NCBI GenBank assembly: GCA_017559505.1
Contig: JAFYSF010000007.1
Location: forward strand, 186,001-250,000
Reading direction: 5' to 3'
DNA length: 64,000 nt
Origin: Paludibacteraceae bacterium
GTDB taxonomy: Bacteria > Bacteroidota > Bacteroidia > Bacteroidales > Paludibacteraceae
Shown here: one piece after another, positions 36,724 through 44,265 of the stretch
How positions within the stretch are numbered: the stretch's first letter is position 1
Layout of the letters: the number at the start of each line of letters is the position of its first letter
The notes under the pieces: model-generated
Told to the model about the DNA's origin: nothing
Seen by the model: the letters and a program-made list of their open reading frames with translations, nothing else
The model's database searches: none
Translations under genes and position numbers: made by a program

Positions 36724-36748
36724 CTACCCTTCAGCAAGGTGCAAGCAA
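36724..36748 (+). repeat. Dispersed 25-nt repeat, copy 2
   Basis: 23/25 match to 18,275-18,299 after namZ. Confidence 0.6.
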
Positions 36749-36823
36749 ACTGCTCCTTAGAAAACTGCCAACTTCACACCTCTCATTTGCAAAGTCTACA
36801 ACGTTTTTTACCCTTCAAAACCA

Positions 36824-36966
36824 ACTTTGCAACTTGCAAAGTTGCAAAGTCACCTAACATCCTAATTATCTTACTATTACCAAAACTAAGATTTTTCAAC
36901 AAATAAAGACATCGCACTAATAATCAACAATTTAATCCAACTTTGCAACTTTGCAAGTTGCAAAGT
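36824..36966. repeat. Pair of mirror-image 27-mers, each itself an imperfect palindrome
   Basis: 36,824-36,850 and 36,940-36,966 are exact reverse complements. Each has 10-bp arms (ACTTTGCAAC and GTTGCAAAGT) around a 7-nt centre. The spacer is 89 bp. A related motif occurs near 33,385. They could form a large cruciform or be protein-binding sites. Confidence 0.8.
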
Positions 36967-36975
36967 CCGTATTTC

Positions 36976-37052
36976 TTTCCTAAAATAGTAGACTGTCTTT
37001 TCCTAAAAATAGTAGACAGTTTTTTAATTATTTTCCTAAATAAATAGACATA
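36976..37052 (+). repeat. Degenerate tandem repeat, three units
   Basis: The unit TTTCCTAAAATAGTAGAC recurs with small changes three times. The third unit is weaker (TTTTCCTAAATAAATAGAC). Confidence 0.5.
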
Positions 37053-37114
37053 TTTTCCAAAAAAACAACCGCCTATCCTCTACTAAAAGAACAAGCGGTC
37101 GTTAAAGCTCTTAT

Positions 37115-37342
37115 TTATTGTCTATTTTGCATTTCGAGTATAAACTCGTCAGCAACATACAAATCTCCATATAAATAAAGCCCTGTGGATTTATCGTGCA
37201 AATGTTCACAAGTTTTGCTTTCGTAAAACATTTTCAAAGCTCGCAAACTATCCACATTCAGCATCTTACTCAACAATACTGCAACAGCACCAATCCTATT
37301 ACTCATTATTATCTCTTGTATAATAGGCAAATTACCGCCCAT
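37115..37342 (-). CDS. Small hypothetical protein (DUF3791-like cassette type)
   Basis: A 75-residue protein (63 if the ATG at 37,306 is used). The segment LRALKMFYESKTCEHLHDKSTGLYLYGDLYVADEF split at SKT resembles the short companion proteins found next to DUF3791/DUF3990-type cassettes. No partner is adjacent here. It may be a solitary antitoxin-like remnant, at the border between island and prophage. Similarity judged by eye; low certainty of function. Confidence 0.5.
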   Translation of the reverse strand: MGGNLPIIQEIIMSNRIGAVAVLLSKMLNVDSLRALKMFYESKTCEHLHDKSTGLYLYGDLYVADEFILEMQNRQ

Positions 37343-37730
37343 AAAACGAAAGGTACAGTGTTGAGGTGAGGGGTGAAATGGTGTAAGGGTTATAATATCA
37401 GTTAGTTATGTAAGTATGGAGCGAAAAACGAAAAGTGCGGTTGGCGTTCATTTTGTGTTAATTTCGTGTTAATTTATTTGTACGAATGGAGTGACAGATG
37501 TTAATACCTTTTGAACACCATTCGAGCGCAAGGTGAATAGGGGTCGAAAATCGGGTTGAAATGCTTACAAAAGAGCATCAAAAACGACCTTGATAGAGCA
37601 TCAACCAATCGTCTAATGGACATACGGCACAAGGGTATAAAACAAGCCACCAGAAGCCACAAAATAATTAAATAGGGAAATGCTTACAGAGGTAAGGAAA
37701 TTGCTCTAAAATGGGCAAAAACAATAAATT

Positions 37731-37754
37731 AGCGGATGTTTATCCGCTTTTTTT
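37731..37754 (+). terminator. Plus-strand intrinsic terminator
   Basis: AGCGGAT-GTTT-ATCCGCT followed by seven T. No plus-strand gene is visible immediately upstream, so it may end an unannotated RNA or a lost gene. Confidence 0.8.
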
Positions 37755-37846
37755 ATGTCCATACATGAGGTTTGTGAGCTATATGCTCAACATGGGTGCT
37801 GGGGTGCGAATGATTATTGCACACGCGTATGCGCATGCAAGAAGAG

Positions 37847-37870
37847 CATTTTCGTGAGGTCACGAAAATG
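37847..37870. repeat. 24-bp near-perfect palindrome
   Basis: CATTTTCGTGA-GG-TCACGAAAATG: 11-bp arms with a 2-bp centre, typical of a dimeric regulator or transposase-related site. Confidence 0.75.
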
Positions 37871-37939
37871 ATGTTATGTAGGTAGAGAAAATAGGTGGAA
37901 AATATGCCTAAATAGGTGGATTTTTAGGGATAAAACCGT

Positions 37940-38026
37940 AAAACGAAAGGTACATAAAACCGTACTTTTCGTTTTGTAAGAAAATCGCATTGGAGTGACG
38001 AATGGAGTGACAAATGGAGTGACAAA
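37940..38026. repeat. Inverted AAAACGAAARGTAC pair plus three tandem 12-mers
   Basis: 37,940-37,953 and 37,962-37,975 form a 14-bp inverted repeat with one mismatch and an 8-nt loop. The 12-mer TGGAGTGACRAA follows three times in tandem (37,991, 38,003, 38,015). Single copies of both motifs recur at 37,343, 37,425 and 37,487. Confidence 0.75.
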
Positions 38027-38263
38027 ATTTGGAAAAAAGGGGTATGATAAAACACCCCCTTTGTACCCTCTATATGGCTTATGAATACCCGAACGTAACG
38101 AAAAAAGCACGAATAATTTGCCCAAAATATCACGAATAACACCCCTTATGTACCTTTTTTTGCAAGTAAAATTTTTATAAACTAAACAATATTAGTTATT
38201 TACGGCAATTTTAAGCGAAAAACACAAAAAAAATGATATAGCGGGTATTTTTTAAGGTAAAAT

Positions 38264-38296
38264 ATAGGGTGTAGTCAGAAAATAGCTACACCCTAT
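38264..38296 (-). terminator. Hairpin after the phage repressor gene
   Basis: ATAGGGTGTAG pairs with 38,286-38,296 around an 11-nt loop; on the minus strand it runs into ATTTTACC. A weak T-run but the right place to end the repressor transcript. Confidence 0.6.
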
Positions 38297-38316
38297 TTAT
38301 ATATTGGAGAAAATTT

Positions 38317-39033
38317 TCACTCTAAACGAATCACACCAACTACTATCGCAATGGCATGTATTTGACTTCGGTGCAATTTGAATGGCTCGTATTTTATATT
38401 ATCCGACACACACAGTATGTGTTCGTCGTCATCAGCGCGTTGTACACGCTTAATTAGTGCACCTTGGTCGGTATCTAATACATATACATGATTCCACTGG
38501 AAAAATAAATCTGAAATATGTAGGCGTTTGCATGCAACAAGGTCGCCAGAATTGTATTTTGGAATCATAGACGAACCTTTGACAGGGATGAGAAAATCAG
38601 CATCGCGAAACATTGGTACAACATAGCGATCACAATCATACTCAAAAATCGTAGCATCGTCACCATTAGCAAAACCTGCCATTGCGTCGGTAGGTATTAA
38701 CGGAATTCCACCATGTTGCACTGGTTGAATAGCAACAATAGGAGTGGTTTCGCTGGCGGTTTCACACTGATTTTTTAAGGAGTCCTCTGTTGTATTTTGT
38801 TCTTTTGAAATATTATTGCGCAACATTTCTCCTTGGCCAGTTAGAAGCCAATCTGCAGAATACTGTGGAAATTTCTCGGCAATTACAGATACCCACTTTG
38901 CTTGTATGTCTGTATTTTTGGCAATAGCTTTACCTAAAACACCTTTACTCGCACCGATTAAATTCTCCATTGAATTGACGGAAATACCTTCGATTTCAAT
39001 GATTTTTGCTACTCTTTCGATAATTTTTGCCAT
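38317..39033 (-). CDS. Phage repressor, HTH plus LexA/S24-like peptidase domain
   Basis: A 238-residue CI-like repressor. Residues 1-65 form an HTH domain (ISVNSMENLIGASKG), and residues about 105-238 an S24 peptidase domain with the catalytic Ser in VKGSSMIPKYNSGDL and Lys in GALIKRV, so RecA-stimulated self-cleavage is plausible. The ATG at 39,033 is preferred over a GTG three codons upstream. It is transcribed away from the early operon, with a promoter at 39,131-39,162. Confidence 0.9.
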   Translation of the reverse strand: MAKIIERVAKIIEIEGISVNSMENLIGASKGVLGKAIAKNTDIQAKWVSVIAEKFPQYSADWLLTGQGEMLRNNISKEQNTTEDSLKNQCETASETTPIVAIQPVQHGGIPLIPTDAMAGFANGDDATIFEYDCDRYVVPMFRDADFLIPVKGSSMIPKYNSGDLVACKRLHISDLFFQWNHVYVLDTDQGALIKRVQRADDDEHILCVSDNIKYEPFKLHRSQIHAIAIVVGVIRLE

Positions 39034-39070
39034 AAAATACACTTTATTACGATTTTTTTCTCCAAAATAT

Positions 39071-39101
39071 TTTGTTATTCCGAAAATTTTCTCTACCTTT
39101 G
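39071..39101 (+). promoter_or_regulatory. Phage early promoter (rightward)
   Basis: TTTG (39,071-39,074), a 19-nt spacer, TACCTTTG (39,094-39,101). It drives the HTH gene and the transposition operon. It overlaps the predicted 5' leader of the repressor transcript. Confidence 0.8.
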
Positions 39102-39130
39102 CATCGCATTTCTAAATAGGAAAAGGCGCA

Positions 39131-39162
39131 CAAAGGTAGTAAAATTTAATGATATGAACAAG
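39131..39162 (-). promoter_or_regulatory. Phage repressor promoter (leftward)
   Basis: On the minus strand CTTG, a 20-nt spacer, then TACCTTTG (39,131-39,138). It faces the early promoter, so the two transcripts converge over about 20-40 nt. CTACCTTTG and CAAAGGTAG form a 9-bp inverted repeat across the switch. Confidence 0.7.
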
Positions 39163-39330
39163 AGATTAGTATTAAAAAACAGAGGAGACAAGGCGAAAAT
39201 CGCCAAAATTTTTAACACAGATCCTCGAAACGTGTACAATGCGTTGCATTATTGCCATGATTCAAAAGACGCTGAAAAAATTCGGTTTATTGCGAAACGA
39301 GATTTTGGGGCAGTGGAAATAGAGATATAA
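39154..39330 (+). CDS. Small HTH-like early protein (Ner/Cox-type position)
   Basis: A 58-residue basic protein, MNKRLVLKNRGDKAKIAKIF..., with a helix-turn-helix-like segment (GDKAKIAKIFNTDPRNVYNAL, split at FN). It is the first gene rightward of the repressor switch, where Mu has Ner and other phages Cro or Cox, so control of the switch is likely. Its start codon overlaps the repressor promoter. No closer family recognised. Confidence 0.6.
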   Translation: MNKRLVLKNRGDKAKIAKIFNTDPRNVYNALHYCHDSKDAEKIRFIAKRDFGAVEIEI

Positions 39331-39354
39331 TAACTTAATAAAAACAGAATACTT

Positions 39355-39810
39355 ATGAAAGAACAAATATCACAAGAGTGTTTGCTTGAGTTGCAAAACT
39401 TAGGGTATGAGACTGACGGTTCTTTTTTGAGCTTATTAAAATTACTTCCCAAGAAATTATCTAACGGGGATGGTTTGTTAATATCTTACTGTTCAAGTGT
39501 AGGTTTTATTGATGTAGAATATGGTCATTGGCATTTGAAGTGGGATATAGATTGGGGCAAGTGGCACAGTTTTTCAAGAACAAATTCCGAAGAATTGATA
39601 GACGCTATTTTTTACATGTTAGTTTGGTTGGCTGAGTATGAAAAAGAACAAATGGAAAATGTAAAACTATGCAAAACCCAAGATGAGTTTTGTGAATATA
39701 TAGATAACTATCCTGGTGAGTTGTATGTGAAAGGTTGCAACGCATACAAGGTAGAAGGTAGTGATAAGGTTTTAATAGCAACAATAGAAAACGGCAATGG
39801 AAGCAAATGA
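39355..39810 (+). CDS. Hypothetical early phage protein
   Basis: A 151-residue acidic soluble protein with many aromatic residues (YGHWHLKWDIDWGKWHSF). No recognised domain. It overlaps the next gene by 14 nt, in an early operon reading toward the transposase. Confidence 0.7.
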   Translation: MKEQISQECLLELQNLGYETDGSFLSLLKLLPKKLSNGDGLLISYCSSVGFIDVEYGHWHLKWDIDWGKWHSFSRTNSEELIDAIFYMLVWLAEYEKEQMENVKLCKTQDEFCEYIDNYPGELYVKGCNAYKVEGSDKVLIATIENGNGSK

Positions 39811-40012
39811 TTTGAAAAACCTAAGCGACGAAGAGCTTGACAGAATGCTTGACCTCTCGGTTGAAGCGTACCAGAAGATGAGGCGAGTGGTTGCCCATAC
39901 TGGAGGAGACCGTTTCAAGAACAATATGTATGTATTGGTTATGAGAATCAACATAGCAGTATTCAAAGAATTTGAAAACCGCTTTAATGAGAGAGCGACA
40001 GATATATGGTAA
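39797..40012 (+). CDS. Hypothetical small early phage protein
   Basis: A 71-residue helical protein starting MEANDLKNLSDEELDRMLDL. The start overlaps the preceding gene by 14 nt. No domain recognised; composition suggests a helical bundle or adaptor. Confidence 0.65.
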   Translation: MEANDLKNLSDEELDRMLDLSVEAYQKMRRVVAHTGGDRFKNNMYVLVMRINIAVFKEFENRFNERATDIW

Positions 40013-40047
40013 CTAATTTAATATTATCAAAATAAAATTTAAGGATT

Positions 40048-40308
40048 ATGAAAAAGAATTTTAAAAGAGAAGTAAATCAAATGACTACGCAAATATTAGC
40101 GCACCTTAGTGACTTACTCAGTAATGAAAGTGAAAGTAATTATCACATAGAGGTAACAAACGAAAATGCTACCGAATTTTTTACCGCACTAAATAATGCA
40201 GCATGTCATATTCTCATAAAAACGGGAATGGTTGAAAATTTTTTAGATGCGCAACACTTATACAACAAATTACTATTTAGATACCTTAATGAAGACGAAG
40301 AAAAATAG
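40048..40308 (+). CDS. Hypothetical small early phage protein
   Basis: An 86-residue protein (MKKNFKREVNQMTTQILAHL...), mostly helical, no signal or TM segment. Its start has an A-rich leader AAAATTTAAGGATT. Function unknown. Confidence 0.65.
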   Translation: MKKNFKREVNQMTTQILAHLSDLLSNESESNYHIEVTNENATEFFTALNNAACHILIKTGMVENFLDAQHLYNKLLFRYLNEDEEK

Positions 40309-40336
40309 AAATTTAACCCTATAAATATCTAAACGT

Positions 40337-40609
40337 ATGGAAGCAAATTATCTAAAAAAACTGGATTATGTGTGCGAACACAACCACACATTTGGTCATA
40401 GCATGACATTGAAATGGGGCGATTGCGGAATGAAACGCGAGGGGCTACTGTTGGAGTTGTCGGTTGACTTTGAACAAGGGATTGCTGGTATATTGGTGAA
40501 TGGCAGTCTGAAAAGCACTTTTGACATTGATGGCATGACGACAGAGGCATTTCAAAAGAAGATAGAAGAGTGTCAAGATATGTTTGACGAACTAAATAAA
40601 TTCAACTAA
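40337..40609 (+). CDS. Hypothetical small early phage protein
   Basis: A 90-residue protein with an N-terminal CEHNHTFGHSMTLKWGDCG segment whose two Cys and three His might bind metal, and an acidic helical C-terminus. It shares its MEAN(D/Y)LK opening with the gene at 39,797. Function unknown. Confidence 0.65.
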   Translation: MEANYLKKLDYVCEHNHTFGHSMTLKWGDCGMKREGLLLELSVDFEQGIAGILVNGSLKSTFDIDGMTTEAFQKKIEECQDMFDELNKFN

Positions 40610-40618
40610 TAGTGTGGA

Positions 40619-40692
40619 GCCCAGTATAGCGTAAAGGTAGCGTGAAAAGTAAAAGCATGGGAACGGTGTGAGGTTCGACTCCTCACCTGGGC
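40619..40692 (+). other. tRNA-like element
   Basis: A 74-nt segment with tRNA-like ends. GCCCAG (40,619-40,624) pairs with CTGGGC (40,687-40,692), and TGAGG-TTCGACT-CCTCA is a canonical T arm with the exact GGTTCGANTCC box. TAGCGTAAAGGTAGCG resembles a D arm, though its stem pairs poorly. The anticodon arm is abnormal: a 4-bp stem with an 11-nt loop. It is either a degenerate tRNA or a phage RNA that mimics one. It sits directly before the transposase gene. Confidence 0.4.
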
Positions 40693-40715
40693 GCAAAAGA
40701 AAAATCAGTAAAGAA

Positions 40716-42689
40716 ATGGAAAACAACAATCCAACACTAATACTCCAATCGCGTGTAGGCATTAAGGTGAAATGGCTTAATGATAATAAAATTATAAGCC
40801 AAGATGCTATTCGTGCACGTATTGTGCGTGGTACTATTGTTCAGTTGCAAAAGGCATGTAGGGGCAAAGAGGCATATATCGACTTTGGCAGTTTGGATGA
40901 GGAGTTGAAAAACAAGATACAAGAAGCACTAAACGCAAGCCCATACGAAAGCGCACGCAATACGGTATCATTGTCAGAGTTCGTGCGACCAAACGCCAGT
41001 GTAGGTGCATACTACGACAGCTATAAGACCGCCAAAGGTTCGTTCTTGCCATTAGACAAGCGTATAGAATATACAGCTAATGCAATAGTGTTGAGTGGTA
41101 TTCGTGAGATGCGAGAGGCATATAAACGCAACGACATATCGTTGCCATGGACTACAATAGTTCGCTTAGTGTCGGAGCTTGATCGCAGTGAATGGAAGGT
41201 GAACCTACCAGAAAACGAGCGCAAACTAAAACAACGTTATGAGGAGTATGAACGTGGTGGTTTGGAGGCGTTAGTGCATAAGAATTTCAAAACAGGAAGC
41301 ACCAACGCAGCAAAAGTGTTGACTGCAGAACAGGTGGATATGATGGTGATGATTATAGCAGAACACCGCAACTTCTCAAACAAAGAGTGTGCAGACTTCT
41401 ATAATATAGTAGCAGAGGCAAAAGGATGGAAAGCAATCACGGCAAGTGCAGTAGCAGACTGGCGTAAGAAAAACGAATATATGATTACCGCACGCCGAAA
41501 AGGTCGCAACGCACACAACAATGTACACGCCATGACCATACAACGAGAGCGACCAAGTGCACCACTATTGATGTGGGTGTTGGATGGTTGGGATTGTGAG
41601 TTATATTATCAGAAGACCGTCAATAATCGCACAACCTATCACAACCGTGTAACGGTGGAAGTGGTACTTGACCCAAGCACACGCTATCCAATTGGCTATG
41701 CAATAGACGAAACAGAGAATGCAGAACTTATTACTCGCGCTTTGCGTAATGCTATACGTCACACACAAGAGTTGTTCGGCAGAATGTTACGACCTAACCA
41801 AATACAGTGCGATAATTTCGCTATCAGTGCAATGCGAGATGTATATAATGGTTTAGCAGTGCAAGCAGTAACACCAGCAGGAGTTGGTAATGCCAAATCA
41901 AAGGACATCGAACCATGGTTCCGCGAGTTTAACGACAAATATTGCAAAAAGATGTTCAACTGGTCAGGTCATGGAGTGAAAGCTAAGAGTCAGCCAAATA
42001 TTGAAATAACAATGGCAAACAAAAAGAACTTTCCAACACTTGAAGAGTTGATATATCAAATAGAGATGCTTATATCTCAATATCGCAAAGACCATTTAGC
42101 TGCATTTACAGAGAAGTACAAAGCACTACCAGAAGAGCGCAAAGTGGAATTGCCAATGATGAAATATTTGGGACTTTTTGGAGATACACGACGCGATACT
42201 TATCGACTTGGAGCACAAGGTATCGTAATGAAGATAGATGGTGAACGCATACAATATGACTGCTTTGACGAACGATTCCGTGATTTGTGTTATACTGATT
42301 GGCACATCAAATATGACCCACAAGACATGAGTAGCGTGTTGGCAACGAACGCGGAAGGTACAGAGCAATTTTTATTACAAACCAAGTATATTCAACCAAT
42401 GGCATTAGCAGACCGCCAACCAGGCGACTACGAAAAACTTGCAGAGGTGTTGAATTTCCGCAAAAAAGAGAGCGAGCGTATCAGTAATGCTTTGGGAGCA
42501 CACCAAGAGGGAGCGATGCAGATATTACAAGATCGCGAACTGGAAGACTTGAGCAAGTTCCTAATTACAGACTCTCAAGGGCAACACAAATTACCGAGAT
42601 ATGCAGCCGAACGAGGACTACCAGCAGTACAAGATGTGATACCACAGCCAGTAGTCGAAACAGAAGAGGATATTAGAAACATGTATTAA
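40716..42689 (+). CDS. Mu A-like DDE transposase
   Basis: A 657-residue phage transposase that cuts and joins phage ends to target DNA. An N-terminal winged-helix-like DNA-binding part is followed by the RNase H-fold core with the triad D290 (WVLDGWD), D366 (QCDNF) and E399 (DIEPWFREFN), then a Mu-transposase C-terminal beta-barrel (about 510-590). The ATG at 40,716 is preferred over an upstream frame that begins inside the tRNA-like element. It lies 37 bp before the MuB-like gene. Confidence 0.93.
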   Translation: MENNNPTLILQSRVGIKVKWLNDNKIISQDAIRARIVRGTIVQLQKACRGKEAYIDFGSLDEELKNKIQEALNASPYESARNTVSLSEFVRPNASVGAYYDSYKTAKGSFLPLDKRIEYTANAIVLSGIREMREAYKRNDISLPWTTIVRLVSELDRSEWKVNLPENERKLKQRYEEYERGGLEALVHKNFKTGSTNAAKVLTAEQVDMMVMIIAEHRNFSNKECADFYNIVAEAKGWKAITASAVADWRKKNEYMITARRKGRNAHNNVHAMTIQRERPSAPLLMWVLDGWDCELYYQKTVNNRTTYHNRVTVEVVLDPSTRYPIGYAIDETENAELITRALRNAIRHTQELFGRMLRPNQIQCDNFAISAMRDVYNGLAVQAVTPAGVGNAKSKDIEPWFREFNDKYCKKMFNWSGHGVKAKSQPNIEITMANKKNFPTLEELIYQIEMLISQYRKDHLAAFTEKYKALPEERKVELPMMKYLGLFGDTRRDTYRLGAQGIVMKIDGERIQYDCFDERFRDLCYTDWHIKYDPQDMSSVLATNAEGTEQFLLQTKYIQPMALADRQPGDYEKLAEVLNFRKKESERISNALGAHQEGAMQILQDRELEDLSKFLITDSQGQHKLPRYAAERGLPAVQDVIPQPVVETEEDIRNMY

Positions 42690-42726
42690 AATAATAATCA
42701 AATAACATTCAAAAACCGTTCAAATT

Positions 42727-43605
42727 ATGATTAGCAACATTAACAGAGAAGACATAGCGCAAGAATTGCGTGAGTATTGCCAAAAGTTCAATAGTCAAAA
42801 TCGTGCAGCTGCTGCCATTGGTATTGCGCCAGCAACAGTGAGTGCTATTCTAAATAATGATTGGGCATTGGTGAGTGATGCAATGTTCACTAAAGTTGCA
42901 GACGCTATAGGCTATGAAGCCAGCAGTTGGCAAGCTATTGAAACAAAAGTATGGAAAAACTTCAATAAGATTTTGAGCGATGCGCAAGAGAACGCATTTG
43001 TGATGGCGGTAACATCTGACGCAGGCAGTGGTAAAACATTCACCTCAAAGAACTATGTTAAGAGCCATGCAGAAGCGTATCATATCAGTTGTAAGTCGTA
43101 TTGGACAAAAAAAGACTTTTTGATTGAGATTGGTCGTGCTATAGGCAACCGCACAGACGGCAAGCGTGTAACTATATTAGTGGACGAAATTATCAATACC
43201 TTACGATGGCGAGATAGTAAGCCATTGCTTATACTTGATGAAGCAGACAAATTGAGCGACACCGTGCTTCAACTCTTCATTACCCTCTACAACGACCTTG
43301 AAGGCAAATGTGGAATAGTACTTTGTGCGACTGACCACTTAGAGATGCACATTCGTCGTGGTGTGAATTTGGGACACACAGGTTTCAACGAAATAATTAG
43401 CCGTCTTGGTCGTAAGTTCATTGCATTACCCTCAATCACCAGTAGAGACGTAACAATGATATGTGAGGCAAATGGAATTACTTCGGCAGACGACATTAAC
43501 GAGGTGCTAATTGGTAGTGCCTACGAGGGAAAAGCAAAAGGGAAAAACGCATTATATGACTTACGTCGTGTACATCGTATTATTGACGCTAAGAAACTAA
43601 ATTGA
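42727..43605 (+). CDS. Mu B-like AAA ATPase (target selection)
   Basis: A 292-residue protein with an N-terminal HTH (AAAAIGIAPATVSAILNND, about 27-45), Walker A GSGKT (100-104), and Walker B LLILDEAD (167-174). Same architecture as MuB, which binds target DNA, stimulates the transposase and gives target immunity. Ends 1 nt before the next ATPase gene. Confidence 0.9.
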   Translation: MISNINREDIAQELREYCQKFNSQNRAAAAIGIAPATVSAILNNDWALVSDAMFTKVADAIGYEASSWQAIETKVWKNFNKILSDAQENAFVMAVTSDAGSGKTFTSKNYVKSHAEAYHISCKSYWTKKDFLIEIGRAIGNRTDGKRVTILVDEIINTLRWRDSKPLLILDEADKLSDTVLQLFITLYNDLEGKCGIVLCATDHLEMHIRRGVNLGHTGFNEIISRLGRKFIALPSITSRDVTMICEANGITSADDINEVLIGSAYEGKAKGKNALYDLRRVHRIIDAKKLN

Positions 43606-43606
43606 T

Positions 43607-44260
43607 ATGAAAAAACGAGCATTGAGTGTGAACGATATTCTTTGCTATGAGCCAAAGAGCATAGGCTTTGATGGCAAGTGGAAAGAAGCAATGGGCGACC
43701 CTGAGCTCAAAGGGTGTTGGACGATTTGGGGGGCATCTGGTCAAGGCAAAACGCGCTTCTTGCTCCAACTAACCAAGTACCTCATGAGTAAGGGCGTAAA
43801 AGTAGCATATAACTCATTGGAAGAGGGCTTGAGTGCTACATTTAAGCGAGCAATCATTGATTCGGGAATTGTTGCTGAAAATATTGGGATGTTCAGTTTG
43901 TGGGATAAATTGCAACTTGATGATGTCAAAAAGAATTTAGTCAAAAAACGTTGTCCTCGTGTGATCATCATTGACTCGGTGCAGTTCCTTGACGGAGTAA
44001 CTAAAGCGGACTTATCTGAAATGATTGATAACAATCCACGCAAGCTCTTCGTGTTTGTCAGCCACGCAGCAGGTCGCCAACCACTGGGAGCATTAGCAAA
44101 TAGTTTGCGTTACAAGAGCGATATCAAAATGTATGTAGATGACTTTTACAATCACATTACCAGTCGATATTCAGGTAGAGCGGTGTTTGATATATGGCCC
44201 GAATATCACCTTATGACAGACGAAGAGAGACAAAAAACAGTAACCATGATCGAAAAATAA
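43607..44260 (+). CDS. RecA-like P-loop ATPase
   Basis: A 217-residue single-domain ATPase. WGASGQGKTRFLLQL is the Walker A (41-55), VIIIDSVQFL the Walker B (about 119), and FVFVSHAAGRQPLGA a sensor-like strand. It resembles the RecA/DnaB-type ATPases found next to MuB in Bacteroidota transposable phages; the role (replication helper or second target-complex factor) is unknown. Starts 1 nt after the MuB-like stop. Confidence 0.75.
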   Translation: MKKRALSVNDILCYEPKSIGFDGKWKEAMGDPELKGCWTIWGASGQGKTRFLLQLTKYLMSKGVKVAYNSLEEGLSATFKRAIIDSGIVAENIGMFSLWDKLQLDDVKKNLVKKRCPRVIIIDSVQFLDGVTKADLSEMIDNNPRKLFVFVSHAAGRQPLGALANSLRYKSDIKMYVDDFYNHITSRYSGRAVFDIWPEYHLMTDEERQKTVTMIEK

Positions 44261-44265
44261 TTATT

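Larger units (their letters stand above)
36289..37114. other. Repeat-rich gene-free spacer
   Basis: No credible gene in 826 bp. It holds four repeat families listed separately: 16-bp inverted arms (36,588/36,693), a dispersed repeat copy (36,724), two mirror 27-mers (36,824/36,940) and a degenerate triple repeat (36,976-37,052). The A/T-rich segment 36,289-36,585 shows nothing else. Confidence 0.65.
37343..38316. other. Probable left-end region of the Mu-like prophage (gene-free)
   Basis: No credible gene in 974 bp. It contains two clusters of the same motifs: AAAACGAAARGTRC at 37,343, 37,425 and 37,940, with an inverted copy at 37,962; and TGGAGTGACRAA at 37,487 and in three tandem copies at 37,991-38,026. 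A plus-strand terminator, a 24-bp palindrome and an alternating purine-pyrimidine tract also occur. In Mu the transposase-binding end lies just beyond the repressor gene, so the exact left terminus should be here, but it cannot be fixed without the right end. Confidence 0.55.

Noticed and set aside
36588-37052. Possible CRISPR array
   Set aside because: Repeats are inverted or degenerate, spacing is irregular, there are fewer than four direct units and no cas genes are in the window.
37874-38142. Minus-strand ORFs containing FVTPFVTPFVTP or SLHSSLQ repeats
   Set aside because: The peptide repeats are only the translation of the tandem TGGAGTGACRAA DNA repeat; both frames have shadow-like composition.
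36289-38316. Exact left terminus of the prophage
   Set aside because: Several TG-starting candidates exist, but the right end and target duplication are outside the window, so no single base can be supported.
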